A DNA stretch of 64,000 nt from Polyangia bacterium (GTDB taxonomy: Bacteria; Myxococcota_A; Polyangia; Polyangiales; JAUICN01): the NCBI GenBank assembly GCA_030427835.1, contig JAUICN010000004.1:241413-305412 (forward strand), written 5' to 3'. The stretch's first letter is position 1, and every line of letters begins with the position of its first letter. Positions 36,873-44,690 of this stretch are shown here, one piece after another. The translations under genes were made by a program, and so were the position numbers. The notes beneath the pieces were generated by a model. The model searched no databases, was not told where the DNA came from, and saw nothing but the letters and a program-made list of their open reading frames with translations.

Positions 36873-38532
36873 GCCGCACCCCGTTCCGGGGGCAGGCCCC
36901 CGCAGCGATCCTAGAAAAGATCTCCGCAGAGGTCGTGCGCGCTGCAACGGATGGACCCTCACGTATCTCGCGGCGCTCGTACCGTTGCTGGGGGGAGTTG
37001 TTGCATCCCATGCACAGGCCTGGGATGGATTGTCCAGCGGCTACCCCAAGTGGTGCAACGGTGCCACCTATGAAGTGGTCACCCGGGACCTTGACGGATT
37101 GAGTGCGGTCGAGCTCTCTGACGTCACCCATCGCGCCATGGATCAGTGGCCCCAGGTGGCCTGCGTTGATCTGGACGTGCAAGGCGAGGATCGTCCCGAA
37201 CAACATTGGAAAGGGGGCGACCAGCGTTCCACCATTCAGTGGCTGGAACACTGGAGCAACGACCGACGAATTATCGGCATGACCTTGCCCAGGTGGCGCA
37301 ACGGTTGCCTTATCGAATCCGACATGATTCTAAATGCGGAGGATTTTCGGTGGAAAGACGACGTTCAAGCCAGCCTCCGTGAGGGTGATGTCCACGCCCA
37401 TGCGGTGCTCGTGCACGAGGCGGGGCACTACTATGGCCTTGGGCACTCCGACGAACGGGATGCCGCCATGGCCCCCTACTACGAGGCCACCCATGTCGCG
37501 CTTTCCGCCGACGATCGGCAAGGCGTGTGCTCACTATACCCGCACCGCGGTGCGGCCGTTCAGTCCGCGCTCCGTTCCAACAGCGCGGGCCTGTTGTGCT
37601 CCCCCTGCCAGTCTTCCGCCGATTGCCACGATCCGCTCCAGGATCTGTGCCTGCTCTATCCAGACGGCGCGTCCTATTGCGGTGCCCCCTGTGGGTCCTC
37701 CAGCGACTGCCCTGCCGACGCCGCCTGTGCCGCCCTGGACGACGGAAAGCAGTATTGTGTGGCCATGTGGAATGGCAGTACCCCAGACTGCCACGGGGTC
37801 ACCCTAGAATGTACCCTGGACAGCCATTGTGAATCCGGTGAGCGTTGCGGGTCGGGCAACACATGCGTGGCCATGGGCAAGGCCGGAGCTGAGGTGGGAC
37901 AGCCCTGTACCCAGGACACCCAATGCCGTTCCGGGGCGTGCCGAGATATTGCGGGTAGCACGCGTTGCACAGTGACCTGCGATACCGCTTCCAACGATGC
38001 CTGCCCCGAGGGGTTTGCCTGCATTCCGTCCGGTGAACACGCCTGTTCGGGAGGCCTATGTTCTCCCCTACCCCACGAGGGCCGCAACGAGGGGGAGCCC
38101 TGTGACTCCCACCAGCAGTGCAGCACGCTGCGGTGTGTGGGAGGAAGTTGCGCCATCCCCTGTGTGCTCGCAGACGACAACCGTTGTGGGGAGGGTTGGA
38201 GATGCGTGCTCCAGGATTCTGCCTGCGGCTATTGCGAACCGGGTGAGGAGTTTGGCTCCCCATGCACCATGGACGACGATTGTGAATCGGGACTTTGCGT
38301 GGAAGGGGAGGGCGGTGGGCAAGCCGTGTGCAGCTCCCCCTGCGCAACCGCCGGTCACTGCCCCACCGGTTTTTCCTGTGAGCAAGGGGGCGACGAGCAG
38401 GTATGCGTACCGGCCTCCCAGGGTTGTGCCTGCGCCCTGTCCGGGTCGGACTCCCGGCCCCATAGCCCCACCACCTGGGGCCTTCTGTTGGCCATGGGCA
38501 GTTGGCTCCTGCGTCGCCGCCGTCGGCCCTGA
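36850..38532 (+). CDS. matrixin-like zinc metalloprotease, Cys-rich, MYXO-CTERM-like tail
   Basis: 560 residues. N-terminal hydrophobic export segment (LTYLAALVPLLGGVVASHAQA, about 36-56). Catalytic metzincin site HEAGHYYGLGHSD (about residues 190-202), consensus HExxHxxGxxH/D. C-terminal half (about 245-525) has many Cys in short Dickkopf/EGF-like repeats (CQSSADCHDPLQDLC, CTLDSHCESGERCGSG, CTMDDDCESGLC). The end has a Cys (QGCACALSGSD), a hydrophobic helix (TTWGLLLAMGSWLL) and RRRRRP: the tripartite layout of MYXO-CTERM sorting signals, cut by myxosortase-type proteases. Probably a surface-anchored protease. Confidence 0.9.
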   Translation: MWFQPHPRPHPVPGAGPRSDPRKDLRRGRARCNGWTLTYLAALVPLLGGVVASHAQAWDGLSSGYPKWCNGATYEVVTRDLDGLSAVELSDVTHRAMDQWPQVACVDLDVQGEDRPEQHWKGGDQRSTIQWLEHWSNDRRIIGMTLPRWRNGCLIESDMILNAEDFRWKDDVQASLREGDVHAHAVLVHEAGHYYGLGHSDERDAAMAPYYEATHVALSADDRQGVCSLYPHRGAAVQSALRSNSAGLLCSPCQSSADCHDPLQDLCLLYPDGASYCGAPCGSSSDCPADAACAALDDGKQYCVAMWNGSTPDCHGVTLECTLDSHCESGERCGSGNTCVAMGKAGAEVGQPCTQDTQCRSGACRDIAGSTRCTVTCDTASNDACPEGFACIPSGEHACSGGLCSPLPHEGRNEGEPCDSHQQCSTLRCVGGSCAIPCVLADDNRCGEGWRCVLQDSACGYCEPGEEFGSPCTMDDDCESGLCVEGEGGGQAVCSSPCATAGHCPTGFSCEQGGDEQVCVPASQGCACALSGSDSRPHSPTTWGLLLAMGSWLLRRRRRP

Positions 38533-38632
38533 GGTCGGCCCCGGGGGTCTGCCCTGATGGATCCATGCCTCGGATCTGGAGATTACCGAGGACGCTTCGG
38601 AATGCCTGAAACCTGCTAGAATCTCTCCAGGG

Positions 38633-39637
38633 ATGGATGGCAGCAACGGCCCGGGGGACCACCCCCACCATGGCGCTCGGGAGCACCAGGCGTCCACCGT
38701 GCCTCATATGACGCCCATTCAGTTCGGCAAATACGAGCTTTTGGATCGCATTGGCCTAGGCGGAATGGCCGAGGTGTTTTTGGCCAAATCCAGGGGGGCC
38801 CAGTCCTTTGAAAAGGTGTGGGTGATCAAACGAATCCTGCCCCATCTCGCAAGCCGGCCCCACTTCGTGAACATGTTTGTGAACGAGGCCAACATCGCGG
38901 TCAGTCTCACCCACGGGAACATCGTACAGGTCTTTGACCTGGGTCAGGTCGAAGGCACGTACTACATCGCCATGGAGCACGTGCAGGGGCATGACCTGGG
39001 CCGTGTGACCCGGGTTTGCCGCAAAAGAAACATTCCTATTCCTGTGGAAATGGCCGTGTTTGTGGCCATACAGGTCACCAACGCCCTGGAGTACGCGCAC
39101 CGTCGGCGCGACGCCCACATGGTGCCCATGAACATCGTGCACCGGGATGTATCCCCACAAAATATTCTTATTAGCGAGGAGGGGGAGGTGAAACTCACCG
39201 ATTTTGGAATCGCGCGGGCCCGCAACACCCTGCCGGTCAACGATCATCAAACTCTCCAGGGGAAATACCCCTACATGTCCCCGGAACAGGCCCGTGGCGA
39301 AGAAGTGGATGCCCGTACCGATATTTTTTCCCTGGGCACCGTATTGTACGAGCTGCTTACCGGGGAAAACCCCTTTGCCTGCCCCTCCATGGAACAAACC
39401 CTGGATCAAGTGGCTTCGGGCAGCGCGGTACCGGTCCACGTGGCCCATCCCCATGTGCCCGAGGCCCTGTCCCACATCCTTGCCGTGGCCATGAGCCCCT
39501 CGGCGGAAGGGCGACACCCCACCGCCGGACACCTGCATGATGAACTGCTCCAGTTCCTACAGGCCCAGGGGGAAAACCCCACCTCCCAGGATCTGTCTGT
39601 ATTCCTAGAGGGCATCCGGAAAACCGAAACGCCCTAA
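38633..39637 (+). CDS. soluble Ser/Thr protein kinase
   Basis: 334-residue kinase without a membrane helix. Complete catalytic domain: IGLGGMAEVFLAKSR, Lys in VIKRIL, HRDVSPQNIL, TDFGIARA, GKYPYMSPEQARG. The ending (QAQGENPTSQDLSVFLE) is a short helix. Start uncertain: ATG 38633 is upstream of a 24-residue His/Gly-rich leader, and ATG 38708 (MTPIQFGKYELL) gives the usual kinase start; neither has a good Shine-Dalgarno. Cytoplasmic signalling kinase; converges on secG. Confidence 0.93.
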   Translation: MDGSNGPGDHPHHGAREHQASTVPHMTPIQFGKYELLDRIGLGGMAEVFLAKSRGAQSFEKVWVIKRILPHLASRPHFVNMFVNEANIAVSLTHGNIVQVFDLGQVEGTYYIAMEHVQGHDLGRVTRVCRKRNIPIPVEMAVFVAIQVTNALEYAHRRRDAHMVPMNIVHRDVSPQNILISEEGEVKLTDFGIARARNTLPVNDHQTLQGKYPYMSPEQARGEEVDARTDIFSLGTVLYELLTGENPFACPSMEQTLDQVASGSAVPVHVAHPHVPEALSHILAVAMSPSAEGRHPTAGHLHDELLQFLQAQGENPTSQDLSVFLEGIRKTETP

Positions 39638-39643
39638 GGCAAA

Positions 39644-40075
39644 TCAGTCCTGTGCGGCGGGAGCCGCCTCGTTGACAGCGGTTTCATCGGGTGTCGCTTC
39701 ATGGGGTGTCGTTTCATCAGGAGCCACCTCGTCGACAGCGGTTTCATCAGGTGTCGCTTCAGGGGGTGCCGTTTCTTCCGAACTATCGGTGCCTTGCCCT
39801 GCCATCTCTGCCTCCAGGGCGTCTGCGGCCCGATCAAGGGATTGCTCTCCCTGGGAGGAAAGGTAAGCGAGGGTAGCGGAAAGCACCATGAACAGCGCAG
39901 CACAGATGGAGGTCAAACGTGTCAGGAAGTTGCTGGCTCCAGCGCCCCCAAAGACGCTCTGGGTGGAGCCACCGCTAAGCGCCCCAATACCGCCAGACTT
40001 GCCGGACTGCAGCAACACAATCAGGATGAGAAAGACGCAAACAACAACATAAAGAATAGAGAGAATCGTAAACAT
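39644..40075 (-). CDS. secG: preprotein translocase subunit SecG with acidic repeat tail
   Basis: Two-helix membrane subunit of SecYEG. Core SecG (residues 1-75) with LLQSGKSGGIGALSGGSTQSVFGG is typical. The last ~65 residues are acidic and built from a 60-bp period that itself contains 15-bp units (DETAV-DEVAP-DETTP-HEATP), not found in normal SecG. Last gene of the gap-pgk-tpiA-secG cluster, a common order. Confidence 0.95.
   Translation of the reverse strand: MFTILSILYVVVCVFLILIVLLQSGKSGGIGALSGGSTQSVFGGAGASNFLTRLTSICAALFMVLSATLAYLSSQGEQSLDRAADALEAEMAGQGTDSSEETAPPEATPDETAVDEVAPDETTPHEATPDETAVNEAAPAAQD
39661..39780 (-). repeat. 60-bp x2 repeat with 15-bp subunits in secG tail
   Basis: 39661-39720 and 39721-39780 align at exactly 60-bp spacing with few mismatches; within them gtttcatcgggtgtc-like 15-mers recur. 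Encodes alternating DE(T/V)xP-type pentapeptides. Confidence 0.85.
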
Positions 40076-40092
40076 GGAATTGGGTAGGGGCC

Positions 40093-40869
40093 TCAGTAGT
40101 TGAGGGCCACGGCGGCAATAATGTCCGTAAACGACTCGAACCGCAACGATGCTCCACCCACAAGGGCACCATCCACGTCCGGTTGGGCGGTCAAAGCCTG
40201 TGCGTTTTCGGGTTTTACGCTTCCTCCGTAGAGGATAGGGGAGATCTCGGCCTGTTCGGCGCCCAGGGTATCTGCCAGCGCATTTCGCACGATGGCGTGG
40301 GCCTCCTGGGCATCTTCGGGTGTGGCGGCAAGCCCGGTGCCGATGGCCCAGATGGGTTCATAGGCCACGAGAATACTGGGATTGGGTGCACTTGGGGCAC
40401 ATCCGGCCAGGGCGGCACGGATCTGTTGCCGAAGCACATCCCCGTAGGATCCAGAAGCGCGCTGTTGTTGCGTTTCTCCCACACACAGGATCACCTTAAG
40501 ATGGTGTTGCAAGAGGGCCCGCACGCGCTTCGCCACCCGTTCATCCGAATCCCCAAAGTGCTGGCGACGCTCGGAGTGGCCCACGATTCCATGGGTACAT
40601 CCCACGTCCACAAGATGGGCCGGCCCCACCTCGCCTGTAAAAGCACCCTCGTCTTCCCAATGCACGTGCTGGGCGGCCAAGCCTATCCTATGGGAAGGTG
40701 CGAGTGCATCGTTCACGGCAGAGAGGCACGTGAACACGGGAGCGACCACCACCTCCACGGACGGAGCCAGGGGGGCCTGGGCAAGGGCACTGGCAAGTTG
40801 CGTCGCCTGGGCCCGCCCATGGTGCAGCTTCCAGTTGCCCGCCACGCAGGGGGTACGCGACGCACTCAT
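40093..40869 (-). CDS. tpiA: triosephosphate isomerase
   Basis: Interconverts DHAP and glyceraldehyde-3-phosphate. 258 residues. Active-site Lys in AGNWKLH, His in GIVGHSERRQHFG, catalytic Glu in LVAYEPIWAIGTG, and the phosphate loop LYGGSVKPENAQAL. ATG at 40869 overlaps the pgk stop as ATGA. Confidence 0.97.
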   Translation of the reverse strand: MSASRTPCVAGNWKLHHGRAQATQLASALAQAPLAPSVEVVVAPVFTCLSAVNDALAPSHRIGLAAQHVHWEDEGAFTGEVGPAHLVDVGCTHGIVGHSERRQHFGDSDERVAKRVRALLQHHLKVILCVGETQQQRASGSYGDVLRQQIRAALAGCAPSAPNPSILVAYEPIWAIGTGLAATPEDAQEAHAIVRNALADTLGAEQAEISPILYGGSVKPENAQALTAQPDVDGALVGGASLRFESFTDIIAAVALNY

Positions 40870-42272
40870 CGGTGTGCTCCCGAATCCTGTGGATTGGCAT
40901 CCCGCTGCTCGGCATCTCGCTGCTCGGCATCCCTTTGTTCGAAGGCCCGTGCCTCCCGTTCCACATCCCGCAGGCGTAGGGCTTCCACGCCTGGAAGACG
41001 TTTGCCTTCCAGAAACTCAAGCGAAGCGCCGCCACCGGTGGAAATGTGATCAAACACCGACTCCAGCCCGAGCTTGTGCACGGCGGCCACACTGTCACCA
41101 CCGCCCACCACCTTGTAGCCCGTCACCGCACCCATGGCCCTGGCAATACCAAGAGTGCCCGAAGCGAACGCCTTCTTTTCAAAGAACCCCATGGGCCCGT
41201 TCCAGAACACGGTGTCCGCTCGCTCCAGTAGGGATCGAAAATGGGTCACGGTCTGGGGCCCGATATCCAGGGCCATGTCGCCTTCTCCCACGGCGTCCAC
41301 GGGCACCACGCGCGGCCCGCCGTCTGGGCTATCGGACACCACAAGATCCGTGGGCAGGCGGAGTTCCACGTTCTTGGACTTGGCCCGGGAAATGAGTGCC
41401 CGTGCCATGGAAAGTTTGTCCACCTCCATCAGGCTCAGCCCCATCGTGTAGCCCCGCGCGGCAAGCAAGGTATTGGCCATGGCACCACCGATCAGCAATA
41501 CGTCCACCCGATCCAAAAGGGCTTCCAACACACCGATCTTGTCCGAAACCTTGGCGCCGCCCACCACGGCCACATAGGGGTGTCCATGATCGTTGCGGAG
41601 CCGGTGCAGTGCCGCCAGTTCCTTGGCCATAAGCAGACCCGTATGCCGTTGCCGAAAGGCGCGCGGTGTGGCCTCCACCGAGGCATGGGCGCGATGGGAG
41701 GCTCCGAAGGCATCCCCCACGTACACATCCGCAAGCCCTGCCAATTGGGAGGCGAGGCCCGGATCGTTGGATTCCTCTCCAGCCTCAAAACGCACGTTTT
41801 CCAACATCATGATCTGGCCTGGTCGGAGTTCAGACGCGAGCTTTCGGGCGCTGGGCCCCACCACGTCCCCTGCGAGCAGGATCTCCACATCCCCCTTCGG
41901 CCCGGTTGCGCGGGAACCGGCTCCATTGGCCTCCCTGACGTTGGGCCCGGACGCAAGCAATTCCGCCAGGCGTGCGGCCACAGGCTCCAGGCTGAACTTG
42001 GACACGGGTTTGCCCTTGGGGCGACCCAGATGGGAACACAACACAATGCCCGCGCCCCGATCCAGTAGGAAGCGTATCGTGGGAATCGCAGCGCGAATGC
42101 GTGCGTCATCCGCAACGACTTGGGGGGGATCGTCTGTGCCATCACCCGTGGCATCGTCTGGACGTTCAAGTGGAGTCAAAGGCGTATTGAAGTCCACGCG
42201 CAGCAATACACGTCGACCCTCCACCTGGGCTTCGTCCAGGGCGAGCATGCCATCCATAAAAGGGATCGTCAT
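40866..42272 (-). CDS. pgk: phosphoglycerate kinase with repeat tail
   Basis: Transfers phosphate between 1,3-bisphosphoglycerate and ADP. 468 residues (usual ~390-400). Motifs LLRVDFNTPLTP, LCSHLGRPKG, AVVGGAKVSDKIGVLEALL, WNGPMGFFE and GGGDSVAAV. The extra length comes from an N-terminal insertion (RPDDATGDGTDDPPQ) and Gly/Asn/Arg insertion near residue 95, plus a C-terminal ~40-residue tail ending in three 15-bp repeats (EQRDA)3. Starts 4 bp after the gap stop, suggesting one transcript. Confidence 0.97.
   Translation of the reverse strand: MTIPFMDGMLALDEAQVEGRRVLLRVDFNTPLTPLERPDDATGDGTDDPPQVVADDARIRAAIPTIRFLLDRGAGIVLCSHLGRPKGKPVSKFSLEPVAARLAELLASGPNVREANGAGSRATGPKGDVEILLAGDVVGPSARKLASELRPGQIMMLENVRFEAGEESNDPGLASQLAGLADVYVGDAFGASHRAHASVEATPRAFRQRHTGLLMAKELAALHRLRNDHGHPYVAVVGGAKVSDKIGVLEALLDRVDVLLIGGAMANTLLAARGYTMGLSLMEVDKLSMARALISRAKSKNVELRLPTDLVVSDSPDGGPRVVPVDAVGEGDMALDIGPQTVTHFRSLLERADTVFWNGPMGFFEKKAFASGTLGIARAMGAVTGYKVVGGGDSVAAVHKLGLESVFDHISTGGGASLEFLEGKRLPGVEALRLRDVEREARAFEQRDAEQRDAEQRDANPQDSGAHR
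40896..40940 (-). repeat. 15-bp x3 tandem repeat in pgk C-terminus
   Basis: ggcatcccgctgctc, ggcatctcgctgctc and ggcatccctttgttc are adjacent; on the coding strand they give EQRDAEQRDAEQRDA near the stop. Confidence 0.85.
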
Positions 42273-42276
42273 GGGG

Positions 42277-43287
42277 CTACCTGCAGGCGATCTGGGTCAT
42301 ATCCAACATACGGGACGAGAATCCCCACTCGTTGTCGTACCAACTGCTCACCTCCACCAGGTTGCCACCCACCACCTGGGTCTGGGCCACATCCACAATG
42401 GAGGAATGGGGGTTGCCAATGAAGTCAGAAGAGACAAGTGGTCGAGGTTCCACCGCAAGCACGCCCTTGAGCGAGCCATTCGCCGCGTTTGCAAAGGCCG
42501 CGTTCACGTCCTCTGCCGTGGTCTCCTTTTGAACCACGGCAGTGAAGCACACCAAAGATACATCCGGCGTGGGTACGCGAATGGCGGAACCATCAATGCG
42601 CCCCTTGAGCTCAGGAATCACCAAGCCGATTGCCTTGGCGGCCCCCGTGGACGTTGGGATCATGGAAAGGGCGGCGGCCCGAGCCCGACGTGGATCCTCG
42701 TGCGGCAGATCAAGAATGCGTTGGTCATTGGTGTAGGAGTGCACCGTCACCATGTGGCCTTTTTCGATGCCAAAGGTCTCGTGGATCACCTTCGCGATGG
42801 GGGCCAAGCAGTTGGTGGTGCACGAAGCATTGCTCAGGATCGCGTGCGTTTCAGGGTCGAAGGAATCGGTGTTGATGCCCACACAAAAGGTACCGGCCAG
42901 ATCCTTGCCAGGCGCACTCACGATCACACGACGGGCACCCGCTTCGATGTGCTTGCCCGCACCTGCCTGGTCCCGAAATACGCCGGTGCATTCCATGACC
43001 AGATCCACACCCAACTCGTTCCAGGGAAGTTTTGCGGGGTCCCGCTCGGCAAGCACACGAATGGAACGGTCTCCCACACGCAGTTGGTTCCCCTCCACAG
43101 AGACCGCCTCAGGTAGGGTTCGGTGCACCGAATCGAACTGCAACAGGTGAGCCAGGGTGTGTGGGTCGGTCAAATCATTGATGGCCACAAGCTCAATGTC
43201 GCCCCACGTGCGGCCGCCGTCGGCAAACAGCGCCCGTGTCACACAACGTCCAATACGTCCAAAACCGTTGATCGCGATCCGTGTCAT
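42277..43287 (-). CDS. gap: glyceraldehyde-3-phosphate dehydrogenase
   Basis: Phosphorylating NAD-dependent GAPDH, 336 residues. NAD-binding INGFGRIGRCVTRAL, the catalytic Cys in SNASCTTNCLAP, the TVHSYTNDQRILDLPHEDPRRARAA segment, and SWYDNEWGFSSRM. First gene of the minus-strand glycolytic run gap-pgk-tpiA-secG. The 97-bp gap upstream (43288-43384) contains an A-run and a GC-rich stretch; a promoter is expected there but no clear boxes were seen. Confidence 0.97.
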   Translation of the reverse strand: MTRIAINGFGRIGRCVTRALFADGGRTWGDIELVAINDLTDPHTLAHLLQFDSVHRTLPEAVSVEGNQLRVGDRSIRVLAERDPAKLPWNELGVDLVMECTGVFRDQAGAGKHIEAGARRVIVSAPGKDLAGTFCVGINTDSFDPETHAILSNASCTTNCLAPIAKVIHETFGIEKGHMVTVHSYTNDQRILDLPHEDPRRARAAALSMIPTSTGAAKAIGLVIPELKGRIDGSAIRVPTPDVSLVCFTAVVQKETTAEDVNAAFANAANGSLKGVLAVEPRPLVSSDFIGNPHSSIVDVAQTQVVGGNLVEVSSWYDNEWGFSSRMLDMTQIACR

Positions 43288-43384
43288 GCCGGATTCCTAG
43301 CAGTTTGGAAAAAAATGCCCAGCCCGGGGATTAAGGGGCCCTGAATGCCCCGTACAAAAACCCAATCCTGCAAAAGGAATGGAA

Positions 43385-43750
43385 TCAGCTCTGGGCCTGC
43401 AGGGTCTGTTTCACCGCATTGCTGCACTTGTCCACCAGTTTGCTCGCGAGCTCCAGTTGCATGGAGTACTGGCAAACCCCTGCCTGAATGGACAGGAGTT
43501 CCTCGTTGGAGAGGGATTGGCCGCGCCTGGCCGATCGCATGGCACGGTTGAGCAGCCGCTCCCCCCGGTTCACGGCACTGGAGGCTTCCTTTGCATAGTC
43601 CAGAAAGGACTGTCCCACCCCTGAGGTTTCTGCAGCAGCTCTCCCCGGGGCAGGGCCCCCTTGGGTGGAATGGGCTCCCGGGCGGGATCGCTCGGACCGT
43701 TGCGGCGCGGGGGCCACTGGGGTGGATGGTACAGAGTGGATAGTCGACAT
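43385..43750 (-). CDS. type III secretion inner-rod (YscI/HrpB)-like small protein
   Basis: 121 residues. From ATG 43750 (GGAAGGAAAG upstream as SD) there is a Pro/Ser-rich N-terminus, then helices with SFLDYAKEASSAVNRGERLLNRAM and a conserved-looking C-terminal helix, ELLSIQAGVCQYSMQLELAS followed by KLVDKCSNAVKQTLQ. That C-terminal pattern (LLxxQxxxxQYSxQxELxSKxVxKxxxxVKxTLQ) resembles the YscI/EscI inner rod and FliE-like export rods. No signal peptide, as expected for a type III substrate. No other type III genes lie in the window. The identification rests on pattern similarity only. Confidence 0.45.
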   Translation of the reverse strand: MSTIHSVPSTPVAPAPQRSERSRPGAHSTQGGPAPGRAAAETSGVGQSFLDYAKEASSAVNRGERLLNRAMRSARRGQSLSNEELLSIQAGVCQYSMQLELASKLVDKCSNAVKQTLQAQS

Positions 43751-43813
43751 GATGGGTTCTTTCCTTCCGCCCCATTTATCGGCCCCCATCGGCCCCAGTT
43801 GCGTATTTTTCTG

Positions 43814-43850
43814 AAAAAAAACCAGGGCTCCCAGCTGGGGCTCCTAGCTA
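43814..43850 (-). terminator. possible rho-independent terminator on minus strand
   Basis: Eight consecutive A (43814-43821) read as T8 on the minus strand directly after a GC-rich partly self-complementary stretch (43824-43850, including the palindromes cccagctggg and cctagctagg). Would end the sigma-factor transcript. Stem assignment is approximate. Confidence 0.45.
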
Positions 43851-43902
43851 GGGTTCCTAGCTAGGAACCCCAGCTAGGGTTCCTAGCTAGGAACCCCAGC
43901 TA
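43851..43902 (-). repeat. 26-bp x2 palindromic tandem repeat at 3' end of sigma gene
   Basis: Two identical 26-bp units (43851-43876, 43877-43902). Each begins with a perfect 20-bp palindrome, gggttcctagctaggaaccc, followed by cagcta. A partial third unit (gggttccc, 43903-43910) is inside the coding sequence, and the stop codon TAG lies in unit two. Can form several alternative hairpins. Strong candidate terminator/attenuator or recent duplication. Confidence 0.85.
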
Positions 43903-44640
43903 GGGTTCCCAGTCTTCACCCAATACGGACTTGAGCTCATCCAATGCCTTCTTATGTAGACGGCTGGCCCAGGACTTGGAAATTCCTAGGGAATCCGCCA
44001 CTTCATCGAAACGGCGCCCCTCAAAGTAGAACCCACGGACCAACAACTGTTCCCGTTCAGGAAGTGCGGCTACCGCGTTCTCCATCTCCTTGGCCAGGGC
44101 CTGATTGACGAGCTGCTCCTCGGGGTTTTGGGGATCCGTGCTGGCAGCCACCACAAATGCGGTTGCCGTTTGTTCCACCACGCCGGCCAACGCCTTGATT
44201 TGATCCTTGAGTGTCCACTCCTGGGGAGACGCCGCCTGGGTATGGCCCAACTGTTCCGCCGAGTCGTCCATGGCCTTGGCGGTGCGCAGTTGCTCATGCA
44301 GCCGCCGCGACAGGGAAGTCATGGAGCGTAGGCCGTCCATCATGGCGCCACGAATACGGTAGTAGGCAAACGTGTTGAACTGCACGCCGCGACTCGGGTC
44401 GTAACGCTCCTTGGCTTCGTAAAGACCCTGAAACCCATAGGAAATCATGTCGTCCATGGGAATGGGGAGGGTCAGTTGGGCGATGAGCTTCTGGCAGATA
44501 CTAATGACGAAGGGCCGATGCTGCTCTGCCCATGCGTCCGGCGAAACGCCATCCGCTTCCACCACAATGTCCGAAAGGTCCCGTTCTTGGTCGGTTTCCT
44601 GGGGCATGGATTTGGATCGTTCCACGGTGGGGCCGACCAT
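43900..44640 (-). CDS. FliA/WhiG-type sigma-70 factor
   Basis: 246 residues. Region 2 lies near residues 60-115 (MDDMISYGFQGLYEAKERYD, FNTFAYYRIRGAMMDGLRS, the core-binding and -10 recognition helices) and region 4 near 190-240 (LPEREQLLVRGFYFEGRRFDEVADSLGISKSWASRLHKKAL, a helix-turn-helix). Layout with an intermediate region 3 matches FliA/WhiG alternative sigma factors. ATG 44640 has AAGGGG six bases upstream. No flagellar genes are nearby; the neighbouring rod-like gene suggests it may control a secretion system. Confidence 0.9.
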   Translation of the reverse strand: MVGPTVERSKSMPQETDQERDLSDIVVEADGVSPDAWAEQHRPFVISICQKLIAQLTLPIPMDDMISYGFQGLYEAKERYDPSRGVQFNTFAYYRIRGAMMDGLRSMTSLSRRLHEQLRTAKAMDDSAEQLGHTQAASPQEWTLKDQIKALAGVVEQTATAFVVAASTDPQNPEEQLVNQALAKEMENAVAALPEREQLLVRGFYFEGRRFDEVADSLGISKSWASRLHKKALDELKSVLGEDWEP

Positions 44641-44690
44641 ACCATACCCCTTCTCAAGGTCCCCAGTAGGGGGGTGGTCGGCGTAGGGTA

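Noticed and set aside
43851..43902. CRISPR-like or IS inverted ends
   Set aside because: Only two units, no spacers and no transposase; better explained as hairpin-forming duplication.
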